This document shows positions 23,409 through 31,720 of a DNA stretch of 64,000 nt, one piece after another. This stretch comes from an uncultured Dokdonia sp. GTDB taxonomy: Bacteria > Bacteroidota > Bacteroidia > Flavobacteriales > Flavobacteriaceae. A model generated the notes under the pieces. The model worked only from the letters and a program-made list of their open reading frames with translations, was not told where the DNA came from and ran no database searches. The stretch covers positions 186,001 through 250,000 of the forward strand of contig NZ_CANMDS010000004.1 in NCBI RefSeq assembly GCF_947496725.1. The letters are read 5' to 3'. Position 1 is the first letter of the stretch, and every line of letters begins with the position of its first letter. A program made the position numbers and the translations under genes.

Positions 23409-24287
23409 CTATTCAAAAAGCTCAGATGATAGGTATCTATCACCACGATCACATATAATACTTACAATAATACCACTCTCAAGCGTGCTTGCCAGTTTAA
23501 GTGCTGCTGCTGTAGCACCACCGCTGCTCATACCCGCAAGAATACCTTCTTCTTTTGCGAGACGTCTAGCCATTGCAATTGCCTCTTCTGTACTTACTTC
23601 AAGAACACGATCTACCTTTGAAGCGTCAAATATAGCTGGGAGATAAGCCTCTGGCCATTTACGTATACCGGGTATTCTAGAACCATCTGTGGGTTGTACG
23701 CCCACTATCTCAACACTTTTATTTTGCTCTTTGAGGTAGGTTGAGGTACCCATAATGGTACCGGTTGTGCCCATAGATGATACAAAGTGAGTTACTTCTC
23801 CATCTGTATCTCTCCAAATTTCTGGACCTGTAGACTTGTAGTGTGCTTTCCAGTTATTATCATTAGAAAACTGGTTAAAGCTGTAATAGCCTTCATTTTT
23901 TACTTTATCGATAGCATAATCTCGAGCACCTTCTATACCATCTGGGTGTAGTGTTACTTTTGCACCATAAGCACGCATAGTTTGCACTCTCTCTTTGGTA
24001 GCCTTTTCTGGCATTACAAGCTCTATATCTAGACCATAAATGGCTGCAATCATAGCTAGCGCGATACCCGTATTACCACTAGTAGCCTCAATGAGTTTTG
24101 ACGTTTTATCAATCTCGCCAGCATCTAGTGCAGTCTTAATCATATTAAGAGCAGCACGATCTTTTACACTCCCTCCAGGGTTATTTCCCTCAAGTTTAAA
24201 ATATAGATCTACGTTTGGGTTTGTATTAAGTGTAGTAGACTTTACAAGTGGTGTATTACCTATTCTATCTATGAGTGTTTTATTCAT
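23409..24287 (-). CDS. cysM: Cysteine synthase B (O-acetylserine sulfhydrylase, CysM type)
   Basis: 292 residues, PLP-dependent. The lysine is K42 in NNPGGSVKDR, and the phosphate loop and substrate motifs are TSGNTGIA (about 69-76) and SSMGTTGTIMG. The NPGG form and short length point to CysM rather than CysK. CysM can use sulfide or thiosulfate, the latter giving S-sulfocysteine, which would let the cell reassimilate thiosulfate made by the island enzymes. It overlaps cysE by 4 bp. Confidence 0.9.
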   Translation of the reverse strand: MNKTLIDRIGNTPLVKSTTLNTNPNVDLYFKLEGNNPGGSVKDRAALNMIKTALDAGEIDKTSKLIEATSGNTGIALAMIAAIYGLDIELVMPEKATKERVQTMRAYGAKVTLHPDGIEGARDYAIDKVKNEGYYSFNQFSNDNNWKAHYKSTGPEIWRDTDGEVTHFVSSMGTTGTIMGTSTYLKEQNKSVEIVGVQPTDGSRIPGIRKWPEAYLPAIFDASKVDRVLEVSTEEAIAMARRLAKEEGILAGMSSGGATAAALKLASTLESGIIVSIICDRGDRYLSSELFE

Positions 24288-25081
24288 TTTTTCTTATTTG
24301 TTTTTGTAGATACTTGTAGCTCTGGTCTATGTACGACAAATGTATGGGGTTCTATAGATGAGGTTATCCAGGTGTTACCACCTATAACGCTGTGCTCACC
24401 TATTACTGTATCACCACCTAGTATAGTAGCATTTGCATAGATGGTTACGTTGTCTAGTATAGTGGGGTGGCGTTTTGTGTTTTGTAATTCTTTAGTAACA
24501 ATAAGAGCTCCTAGTGTTACTCCTTGATACAGTTTTACGTGATCGCGTATTTCTACCGTTTCTCCTATAACTACACCGGTCCCGTGATCTATAAAGAACG
24601 AGCTACCTATGGTAGCGCCGGGGTGTATGTCTATACCTGTAAGCTGGTGAGCATACTCTGTCATTAATCTTGGTATGAGTGGTAGGCCCAGGTTGTAAAA
24701 TTCTTTTGCCATTCTATAGATAGATATGGCAAAAAAGCCAGGGTAGGCAAGGTAGACTTCTTCTAGGGTTTGTGCGGCAGGATCATTTGCAAGTATGGCC
24801 TGTGCGTCTTTTTTGAGATTAGTACAAATAGTGGGTATCACTTGCATAAAATCTACCCACGTCTTACAAGGCTTTCCCTTTATCTCTGGACAAGCTAGGT
24901 CTCTTATGGTGGTAAATAAAACTTCTAGTTCTATAAGTGATGTCTGTACATCTGTCTCTATATCAAAAAGAGTGTCAAAAAGAAGTTGAGTAAATCTTTG
25001 TGATTCCTTCTTTAATCGCACGGTAATGTGCACTTCTCTTTTTTGAGCATTTATTGCATCTACAAGGTGCGATACCTCCAT
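24284..25081 (-). CDS. cysE: Serine O-acetyltransferase
   Basis: 265 residues: an alpha-helical N-terminal part (to about 150) and a left-handed beta-helix of hexapeptide repeats with the conserved IDIHPGATIGSSFFIDHGTGVVIGET (about 174-199). It makes O-acetylserine from serine and acetyl-CoA, the substrate for CysM. Upstream of cysM in the same operon, with an ATGA overlap. No GTAAC-N4-GTTAC site precedes it, so it seems outside the regulon. Confidence 0.93.
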   Translation of the reverse strand: MEVSHLVDAINAQKREVHITVRLKKESQRFTQLLFDTLFDIETDVQTSLIELEVLFTTIRDLACPEIKGKPCKTWVDFMQVIPTICTNLKKDAQAILANDPAAQTLEEVYLAYPGFFAISIYRMAKEFYNLGLPLIPRLMTEYAHQLTGIDIHPGATIGSSFFIDHGTGVVIGETVEIRDHVKLYQGVTLGALIVTKELQNTKRHPTILDNVTIYANATILGGDTVIGEHSVIGGNTWITSSIEPHTFVVHRPELQVSTKTNKKK

Positions 25082-25186
25082 AAATTATAATTTCTAAAGG
25101 GTTTGTCTAATTATTACAGACATAATAAGTACTACAAAAATAAGGTAATTATCGCCTATATTATAGTGAGGTAAAAATGAGTGCCT

Positions 25187-25585
25187 TTAAGCGCTTGTTA
25201 CCGTAGATTTTTTACTAGCAGTACTATCATAATTAAAGAAAAATTGCGCCCAAATAATTTTAGATAGCGCATATAGTAATGGAAACAGTGCTATAAGTGA
25301 TACTACAAATGAGATCATAAGTGATGTAGGTGTAAGTTCTTCTCTTAATAAATAATTAAGCACTACTACAGCCATAAATAAAGCAACTCCTAAACCATAA
25401 GAAACATAATAAGAACCCTGATAAAAACCAGTTTCTAGCTCAAACTTTGTATCGCAGCAAGAGCAACGCTTGTGCACTTTGCCCATTGTACTAAATTTAT
25501 AAGGATGTCCTTTAAAAAAATCACCTTCTTGACACACTGGGCACTTCATCTGTATCACACTATATAATTTAGTTCCTTTGAGCAT
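25187..25585 (-). CDS. DUF983 membrane protein
   Basis: The start at 25585 (MLKGTKLYSVIQMKCPVC) is chosen because the promoter box at 25602-25609 excludes the longer reading from 25639. In the 132-residue product, a zinc-ribbon-like N-terminus (CPVCQEG and CSCCDTKF) precedes two membrane helices. Family function is unknown. It is included in the island regulon by its operator. Confidence 0.83.
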   Translation of the reverse strand: MLKGTKLYSVIQMKCPVCQEGDFFKGHPYKFSTMGKVHKRCSCCDTKFELETGFYQGSYYVSYGLGVALFMAVVVLNYLLREELTPTSLMISFVVSLIALFPLLYALSKIIWAQFFFNYDSTASKKSTVTSA

Positions 25586-25601
25586 AATCTTAAGTTTTAA
25601 G

Positions 25602-25645
25602 TAAAAGTAATTTGCAATACTCAGGTTGTACGTAACCATTGTTAC
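25602..25645 (-). promoter_or_regulatory. Crp/Fnr-type operator plus -7 box for DUF983 gene
   Basis: Operator GTAACCATTGTTAC at 25632-25645; TACTTTTA on the minus strand, 25609 to 25602, at 36.5 bp. Confidence 0.82.
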
Positions 25646-25736
25646 ATAAGAGATAAAATTCTATGATAAAAGAGTTTTAAGAAACTTACTATTTAACATA
25701 TTTGTTACTGCATAATTATTACCTTTCCCTTTCCCT

Positions 25737-26276
25737 ATGATGACACAACCAGATGCTTTAATTGCTAGATTTCTTCAAAAAGATGCTATGTCTTTTGAGA
25801 AGATATATGAGCTATATAGTGAGAGCCTCTTTGGAGTTATTAATAGTATACTGCACGACAAAGAATTATCTGAAGAGGTACTACAAGACACTTTTGTAAA
25901 AATCTGGAATAACTCAGATCGTTATAACCCAAAGAAAGGTAGATTCTTTACCTGGATGCTCAACATAGCACGCAACAGTGCAATAGATAAAACAAGATCT
26001 AAGGCATTTAAGAATCAACGTAAAAACCATACAGCCGAATATTTCGTAGATATTCTTGAAGCGAGAGGGAGTTTTAATACCTCTGTAGACGCCATAGGGA
26101 TTCAAAAATTTGTAGACGTTTTAGAACCGCTTTGTAAAAAGATAATTCACTTCTTGTTTTTTAAAGGGTATACCCAAAAGGAAACAGCCGAAGAGCTAGA
26201 AATTCCTCTCGGAACTGTAAAAACAAGAAATAGAATCTGCATAAAAAAATTAAGAGATATCGTAGGAGTAGAATGA
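25737..26276 (+). CDS. ECF-family RNA polymerase sigma factor
   Basis: 179 residues. Region 2 is seen in IYELYSESLFGVINSIL and LSEEVLQDTFVKIWNN (about 20-60); region 4 in GYTQKETAEELEIPLGTVKTRNRICIKKLRD (about 145-175). It starts ATGATG; either ATG may be used. It overlaps the anti-sigma gene by 4 bp. Its targets are unknown; the divergently placed DUF4331/TPR operon is a likely one by analogy with related clusters. Confidence 0.92.
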   Translation: MMTQPDALIARFLQKDAMSFEKIYELYSESLFGVINSILHDKELSEEVLQDTFVKIWNNSDRYNPKKGRFFTWMLNIARNSAIDKTRSKAFKNQRKNHTAEYFVDILEARGSFNTSVDAIGIQKFVDVLEPLCKKIIHFLFFKGYTQKETAEELEIPLGTVKTRNRICIKKLRDIVGVE

Positions 26277-27064
26277 AAGACCCACAAACATATATAGACT
26301 CAGGAGTGCTTGAACTCTTTGTATATGGGACCCTTCCTGAGGAAGAGATGGTCGAAGTTGCTCACATCGTAGCTCAAAATCCTGTACTCTTACAAGAAGT
26401 AGTTTCTATAGAAAATAGCTTGTTGAAACTTGCCAGCGCAGCCGCTCCGGCTCAGGTGGCAGACTTTAGTAACCTTAGAAAGTATATAGATGTAGATGGT
26501 AAAGTAATACCGCTTTCGCGAAAGCGAACTCCTATACCTACCATAATATTATGGGCAGCAGCCATTCTTTTACTTGCTGGAGTAGGTTATTTATACACTG
26601 AAAACAGTAAGCTAGAAAACCAGCTTGTAGATACAGAGCGAGAGTTACTATTGCAAGAGTCTAAAACCCAAGTAGCCGAATCTGATTTACAGCAAACAAA
26701 AGATATCCTTAACGTTATAAGACAGCAAGATCTTATCGCTGTACCGCTAGGTGCCCAAGCTGTTGCACCAGAAGCATATGCATCTGTGTACTGGGATCAA
26801 GAAAACGGAAAGGCTTATATAGACGTAAAGGGGCTGCCAGAACCGCCAGAAGGAAAGGTGTACCAAGTATGGTCGCTTACTTTAGAACCACTCACGCCTA
26901 CCAGCTTAGGGATACTAGACCAGTACGATGTTACGGGTAATCAAATTTTTGAACTTGATAATCCTAACCAGTCAGAAGCATTTGGTATCACGCTAGAACC
27001 TGCCGGAGGAAGTGAATCTCCTACTCTTGAGCAACTTTATACCTTAGGCGTAGTAACCTCTTAA
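26273..27064 (+). CDS. RskA-type anti-sigma factor
   Basis: 263 residues: a cytoplasmic N-terminal sigma-binding part (about 1-85), one membrane helix (IPTIILWAAAILLLAGVGYLY, about 87-107), a short coiled-coil stretch (NSKLENQLVDTERELLLQES) and an extracytoplasmic RskA domain (YASVYWDQENGKAYIDVKGLP onward). It would hold the ECF sigma factor at the membrane until a signal releases it. A palindrome copy inside the gene encodes PLSRKR just before the helix. Confidence 0.9.
   Translation: MKDPQTYIDSGVLELFVYGTLPEEEMVEVAHIVAQNPVLLQEVVSIENSLLKLASAAAPAQVADFSNLRKYIDVDGKVIPLSRKRTPIPTIILWAAAILLLAGVGYLYTENSKLENQLVDTERELLLQESKTQVAESDLQQTKDILNVIRQQDLIAVPLGAQAVAPEAYASVYWDQENGKAYIDVKGLPEPPEGKVYQVWSLTLEPLTPTSLGILDQYDVTGNQIFELDNPNQSEAFGITLEPAGGSESPTLEQLYTLGVVTS
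26511..26526. repeat. 16-bp palindrome, inside a CDS (reads LSRKR)
   Basis: Exact copy in the anti-sigma gene, in a different frame from the AFAKA copies; it supplies the positive charges preceding the membrane helix. Confidence 0.95.
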
Positions 27065-27087
27065 TTCCCTTCTTAAATTTTATACAT

Positions 27088-27114
27088 AAGACACTTAATG
27101 CAATTGTGTGTCTT
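27088..27114 (+). terminator. Weak hairpin after anti-sigma gene
   Basis: AAGACAC (27088-27094) pairs with GTGTCTT (27108-27114); no strong T-run follows. Confidence 0.35.
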
Positions 27115-27208
27115 GTCATTTACCTTATATATAATTAAGTAACTCTGCTCTACTATATGTTTGATAATGCGGAGTGTAATTTTTACTATGGGGTGGGTTA
27201 GAAACAAA

Positions 27209-27242
27209 AAAAAACGACCTACTTAAAAAAGTAGATCGTTTA
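27209..27242 (-). terminator. Intrinsic terminator after TPR lipoprotein
   Basis: AAACGACCTACTT pairs with AAGTAGATCGTTT (one mismatch), and the minus-strand product continues in nine T. Confidence 0.8.
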
Positions 27243-27328
27243 CAAACAAACTCAAAAAAAAACTACCCAACCTTATAGTTTTCCTCTTATGTAGACACTT
27301 ACGTAAAAGTTTGTGTCTTGGTTTCCTT

Positions 27329-28639
27329 TTATAGATTTTTTATTTCTGAGTAGGTTACTGGTCCTAACTCATAACTTGTTTCTAATAGTTCTTCTTTAAT
27401 TGGGGTGAGATCTTTTTGCATACCTAGTGCTTTATAGATTTGTGCAGTGTGAAACTGTGCCGCTGGCTCATATGTTTTACCTATTACGTGGTCTTGTGCA
27501 ATTTTAAGTGCTTGCTTGTACTCACCTTTTCCATAATGTGCGTGGGCTAGTAAATCATAAGACATAGGGGTGGGGCGGTTGCTCACTTCCTTTTTTGCTA
27601 GAGTAATTGCTTTATCTGCTGTTTCTGGTTGAGATGCATAAAGTTCTACAAGGTAAGCGCCGTACATATCGCCGTAGTTTATTGCAGTGGCACTATTTGT
27701 AAATTGTTTCTTTAAATTTTCGGCAGTTTTGTTATCGCCCGTGTACTCATAGATTTCAGATTTTAGTAATGCATAATCTGGGCTTTTTGCGTCTTTTTCA
27801 ATTCCTTCAATAATACGTAATGCCTCCTGTGGGTTATTTTCATATGAATATGTTATCCAGGCAATTCCTTTTTTCGCGTAAGCGTTAGTAGGGTCTAGGG
27901 ATAAAGTTTTGAGATAGTGATTGTAAGAATCTTTTATGCGTCCAGCGTGCCCATAATAATCTGCTAGGTTTGTGTATACCCATATTTTGAGATCTGCAAC
28001 ATTGCTGCGCTCTGCGATGTGCATTGCGTTTTCCATATGCTGTATAGTGGCATCTAGATTACCACTGTAGTCCTCCCATTTTGCAAGTCTTATTAAGTAA
28101 TTGTAGTTAGAAAAATCTGCTTCTTTATCTAGTAAAGTTTTTGCTTCTTTATAATTACCTAGCTCCATTGCCACATCAAATAATACAAAGTTGCTAGCGC
28201 TTATCTCACCGCCTACTTGTGCAGCAGAGTCTATCATTGTTTTTGCTTCTTTAAAACGGTGCTGTGTGATATAGTTTTGAGCGAGAGCGCGTAGGTAGTT
28301 GTCTTTCCCTATCGCTGCTTTTTGTGCAGCTTTATGTAAATTTTGCTCAGCCTTTTTTAGCATCTCGATATCTGCATTTTGATTAAAAAGGGCGGTGTAA
28401 GTTCCTGCGCTTTTGCTTAGGTCTATTATTTGTGAGCTGTCTTTTTTAATACGACTGTTCCAGAATACTACTTGGTCATTAAGCTCAGTAAGTTTTGTGA
28501 TGTTACTTGAGGTAAGATATGCGTTATAGTCATTTTGGTTTGTGATTGTCTCGTCTTTATGGCTATGGCACGATGCGAGGAATAATAACGTAGATAACGC
28601 TATTAAATATCTTGTATGGTATAGTTGGTAGGTTTTCAT
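27329..28639 (-). CDS. TPR-repeat lipoprotein
   Basis: 436 residues. The signal ends LFLASC near residue 24, so it is lipid-anchored. From about residue 85 tetratricopeptide-like repeats follow (NYLRALAQNYITQHRFKEAK, YNHYLKTLSLDPTNAYAKKG, DLLAHAHYGKGEYKQALKIA). It is third in the DUF4331 operon, a gene order commonly seen with ECF sigma/anti-sigma pairs in Bacteroidetes. Probably a scaffold in the envelope; no enzymatic motif is seen. Confidence 0.85.
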   Translation of the reverse strand: MKTYQLYHTRYLIALSTLLFLASCHSHKDETITNQNDYNAYLTSSNITKLTELNDQVVFWNSRIKKDSSQIIDLSKSAGTYTALFNQNADIEMLKKAEQNLHKAAQKAAIGKDNYLRALAQNYITQHRFKEAKTMIDSAAQVGGEISASNFVLFDVAMELGNYKEAKTLLDKEADFSNYNYLIRLAKWEDYSGNLDATIQHMENAMHIAERSNVADLKIWVYTNLADYYGHAGRIKDSYNHYLKTLSLDPTNAYAKKGIAWITYSYENNPQEALRIIEGIEKDAKSPDYALLKSEIYEYTGDNKTAENLKKQFTNSATAINYGDMYGAYLVELYASQPETADKAITLAKKEVSNRPTPMSYDLLAHAHYGKGEYKQALKIAQDHVIGKTYEPAAQFHTAQIYKALGMQKDLTPIKEELLETSYELGPVTYSEIKNL

Positions 28640-28652
28640 AGTTTGTTTTATT

Positions 28653-28683
28653 AAAAAAGGGACTGAAAAATTTCAGCCCCTTT
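28653..28683 (-). terminator. Hairpin between DUF4331-like gene and TPR gene
   Basis: AAAGGGACTGAAA pairs with TTTCAGCCCCTTT (one mismatch) and the minus strand continues TTTTTTAAT. It may attenuate transcription into the TPR lipoprotein gene. Confidence 0.65.
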
Positions 28684-28701
28684 GTAATTATTAGTTTGGG
28701 A

Positions 28702-29325
28702 CTAGTGAGGTCCTTCTAGGTATGGGAATGTGGTGCTTGGGTTTTCGCCAGTGTTAGGTACATTATCTGTAACAAGTATTGGTAAATCTGCCACGCCATC
28801 ATTATCAAGATCTTGACCATTAAAGCGATCACCGTTAGTACCTCCAAAAAGAAGTATAAGTGATACATCTACAACGTCATCTGTAAGACTACGACCTGTA
28901 AGTACATTACCATCACCATCTATATATGTTGTAGGAGCATCTGGTGCAACTTGTAATACATCTGCCGCAAGTACGGTAGTAAGTGTAGTTGCATCTAGAC
29001 CAAGAACGTTATTTTCATATTCTACACCAAAAGCAGCGTGTAATGCAACAGCTCTATCTAGAAACCCTTGCTGAAAGTTTGCCACCATCTCAGATGGTAT
29101 GGTAAGGTTAAAGCTATTTTTTGTAGCACTATCACCATTAAGAACAGTGTTAATGGCTGCTCTACCCATCTGGTCTTCTTGAGCAAAAGTTCCTTCAAAG
29201 TTAAGCTCCTCTATTTCCATTTGCTCTTCTGGAGCAGGTATAAATAAGTCGTCATCATCGTTGCACGATACAAACCCTGCTAGAACGGCACCTACTACGA
29301 GGTATTTTATGTTTTGTAATTTCAT
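28702..29325 (-). CDS. Lipoprotein resembling the C-terminal part of DUF4331
   Basis: 207 residues with a lipoprotein signal ending GFVSC and an Asp-rich linker (NDDDD). The core MGRAAINTVLNGDSATKNSFNL matches the segment that in one-piece DUF4331 proteins follows the N-terminal DHLDAP region, so this looks like the second half of a split family member. It starts 18 bp after the first-half gene. Near the end NGQDLDNDGVADLPILVTDNVP resembles a calcium-binding-type loop. Function unknown. Confidence 0.72.
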   Translation of the reverse strand: MKLQNIKYLVVGAVLAGFVSCNDDDDLFIPAPEEQMEIEELNFEGTFAQEDQMGRAAINTVLNGDSATKNSFNLTIPSEMVANFQQGFLDRAVALHAAFGVEYENNVLGLDATTLTTVLAADVLQVAPDAPTTYIDGDGNVLTGRSLTDDVVDVSLILLFGGTNGDRFNGQDLDNDGVADLPILVTDNVPNTGENPSTTFPYLEGPH

Positions 29326-29343
29326 CTTTATAAGTCTTTAATG

Positions 29344-30045
29344 TTATTGTTGTCTTTTTGCTTCTACCCAAGTGTTCCATACTTGTACATCAAACCCTGC
29401 TGGGTGAGCTACTGTAGGTCCAATTAAAGCATTAGGGAGTTCTACCACGATAGATAATACATTTGTACCGTCAAAGGTGTCTACTGCATTTTCTGCAGTT
29501 TGAAAACCTCCATTAGGGCCATTGTTTTCTGCATCACCGCCTATAACAGCATTAAAAGTCCCAAAGTCAAAAAAGAAAGGATCTTCTCTAGGTCCTGCAA
29601 ACATTTTAATACCACCCTCTGTAGTTTCTGTAATAGCATTACCATCTGTAGTAATCGCTACAGAACCTATCATTTGTGAGGCGTCTATAGTACTATTTAA
29701 TCCAGTGGTAGCAGGTGCATATGGTCCAAAAAAGTACATTCTCCCGTCTCTAGCTATAGCCTGTATCACGCGATCTTCTACTAGATCTCCCGTGTTATCT
29801 ATATTAAATTCAATAAGTACATTCTCGTCAAATGTTGCGTCATTACCTGCAGGTGCTAGTGAGCTCTGCACGTTTGCTACAAATACGGTGTTGTCTCCAT
29901 TTTCTGCACTTTCAAAGGCAAAATAGTCTGTGATGTCTGCGGTGGTTCCTCCCACAGCTGGTGCGTCTAGGTGATCTGCCGCAATGAGGGCACCCACGCC
30001 AGCAACAAGTGCGCCGGCAATTAAAATTTTTGATACTGTTTTCAT
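29344..30045 (-). CDS. DUF4331-family exported protein (N-terminal-type)
   Basis: 233 residues with a signal peptide (MKTVSKILIAGALVAGVGALIAA), then ADHLDAPAVGGTTADITDYFAFES, the DUF4331 hallmark. It stops near residue 233 (VQVWNTWVEAKRQQ), about half the size of full-length family members. It is first in the three-gene operon with the C-terminal-like lipoprotein and a TPR lipoprotein, opposite an ECF sigma pair. Function of the family is unknown. Confidence 0.82.
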   Translation of the reverse strand: MKTVSKILIAGALVAGVGALIAADHLDAPAVGGTTADITDYFAFESAENGDNTVFVANVQSSLAPAGNDATFDENVLIEFNIDNTGDLVEDRVIQAIARDGRMYFFGPYAPATTGLNSTIDASQMIGSVAITTDGNAITETTEGGIKMFAGPREDPFFFDFGTFNAVIGGDAENNGPNGGFQTAENAVDTFDGTNVLSIVVELPNALIGPTVAHPAGFDVQVWNTWVEAKRQQ

Positions 30046-30239
30046 TGTTGTATGTTATTTATTTCAGATACCTACGCAGCTTATGTGCTATGGGTTTTGT
30101 AGCATACGTTAAACTCTTGTTAACATAATTCTCAAAAAAAATAATCCCTCAACAATTCAATACAAGTGATTTTTGCAATGAGTATGTGTAATTTTCAAAA
30201 GAGAATAATATCTTAGACCTTATACAAACACAATAGTAA

Positions 30240-30773
30240 ATGAACACATTATTAGGAATAGGGAGTAGAATAGATCACCATAAACTAGGTAAGGGAGTGA
30301 TTACAAACGTAACCGCAGAGTTATACTGGGTTACTTTTATAGATGGTGGGCTTGAGACCATCACGCTAGATGATCATTTTGACGTTATAGAAGCTATAGA
30401 AGATGAGGTTGATACGGTAAGTTTTTATGAAGTGGAGAAGTCTTTAAGAGACTTGTTAAAAAAGTACAGCGACATCTCTGAGGTCGTGCCACTAGCAGAT
30501 AAGTGGAGAGGTGGTACAATTACCTTTAACCCAAAAGATAGTAACCTAGCCTCAAAAGAAATCCCTGTAGATAGTTTTTTCCATAAAATCGTAATGGTGC
30601 GCGACCGCATACGTGTGATGGAGCAAAAGATAAACGCAAGTAAAAACCTTGATGATCAAGATAAGATAGACTTGCAGCAGTACATTACCCGTATCTATGG
30701 AAGCCTTACTACTTTTAATGTACTATTTAAAAACACTTCACAAAACTTTAAAGGAGCATCCTCAAAAAAGTAA
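30240..30773 (+). CDS. Conserved protein of unknown function with SH3-like N-terminus
   Basis: 177 residues, no signal. The N-terminal 45 residues (GSRIDHHKLGKGVITNVTAELYWVTFIDGG) look like a small beta-barrel of the CarD/Tudor type; the rest is helical and charged (KSLRDLLKKYSDIS, DDQDKIDLQQYITRIYG). I know no function for it. It is a single gene with its own promoter region. Confidence 0.75.
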   Translation: MNTLLGIGSRIDHHKLGKGVITNVTAELYWVTFIDGGLETITLDDHFDVIEAIEDEVDTVSFYEVEKSLRDLLKKYSDISEVVPLADKWRGGTITFNPKDSNLASKEIPVDSFFHKIVMVRDRIRVMEQKINASKNLDDQDKIDLQQYITRIYGSLTTFNVLFKNTSQNFKGASSKK

Positions 30774-30821
30774 TTTTAAAAACGGAGTAAGAGGCATAAG
30801 CTTTGATAATAATAATGTATA

Positions 30822-30837
30822 CGCTTTCGCGAAAGCG
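30822..30837. repeat. 16-bp palindrome, intergenic
   Basis: Exact copy between two plus-strand genes, 49 bp past the first stop. Confidence 0.95.
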
Positions 30838-30947
30838 TAATTTTGTATAATTAGGCAGAGCTCTATAAAGGTTATAGAAACTGTATTATAGTCTAAGCTG
30901 TCATTTGTTACTTTTAAAATTAGAAATCATCAATCAAATATATTTTT

Positions 30948-31649
30948 ATGGAATCACCACAGCCGCAATTTTTACCCGTAAGTGCACTCTCAGACGAGCA
31001 GCGCGTAGACTTCTACCGAAAGACATATACCTATGTTGCGCTAGCAGTATTACTATTTATAGTTACTGAATACTTGTTTTTTCAATCTCCTGCTATTTTA
31101 AATTTTGCAATGTCACTCACTGGAGGGTGGAGCTGGTTATTGTTACTAGGAGCATTTATGTTTATTACAAACTATGCCGAAGGTCTAGCACTTAACTCCC
31201 GTGATAAGACCAAGCATTATCTTGCCCTAGGCATCTATGTAGTAGCCGAAGCTTTTATCTTTATACCCTTATTGCTCATTGCTTTCTCAATGATAGATGG
31301 AGTTGAGATGCTTCAAAAAGCAGCTGTAATGACCATTGCACTTTTTGCAGGACTATCTGGAGTAGTTATTGTTACAAAAAAGGATTTTTCCTTTTTAAGA
31401 TCAATACTTACCATTGGTTTCTTTCTCGCAATAGGCCTAATGGTTGCAGGTTTGTTATTTGGATTTGACTTAGGACTTTGGTTTAGCGTTGGGATGGTAG
31501 CACTAGCTGCGGGATCTATACTTTATACAACCTCAAATATGGTTCATAAATATGATGAGGAGCAGTATGTAGCTGCTGCCTTGGGATTATTTGCATCACT
31601 TATGCTATTATTTTGGTACATACTTAGAATATTTATGTCAAGAGACTAA
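30948..31649 (+). CDS. Bax inhibitor-1/YccA-family membrane protein
   Basis: 233 residues, six or seven membrane helices after a soluble N-terminus (to about 25). The order of helices and the late charged motif NMVHKYDEEQYVAAALGLFASLMLLFWYILRIF match the BI-1 (UPF0005) family, pH-sensitive calcium-leak channels in characterised members. It is monocistronic and ends in a perfect palindromic terminator. Confidence 0.88.
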   Translation: MESPQPQFLPVSALSDEQRVDFYRKTYTYVALAVLLFIVTEYLFFQSPAILNFAMSLTGGWSWLLLLGAFMFITNYAEGLALNSRDKTKHYLALGIYVVAEAFIFIPLLLIAFSMIDGVEMLQKAAVMTIALFAGLSGVVIVTKKDFSFLRSILTIGFFLAIGLMVAGLLFGFDLGLWFSVGMVALAAGSILYTTSNMVHKYDEEQYVAAALGLFASLMLLFWYILRIFMSRD

Positions 31650-31664
31650 CCAAAAAGAATTTAT

Positions 31665-31702
31665 AAAAAAAGCCATCGCAGTATACTGCGATGGCTTTTT
31701 TT
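31665..31702. terminator. Bidirectional intrinsic terminator
   Basis: Perfect inverted repeat centred on GCAGTATACTGC, with A-tract and T-tract on the two sides. It serves both the BI-1 gene and the convergent rpe. Confidence 0.92.
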
Positions 31703-31720
31703 GTTTTGTTAAGAGACTAA

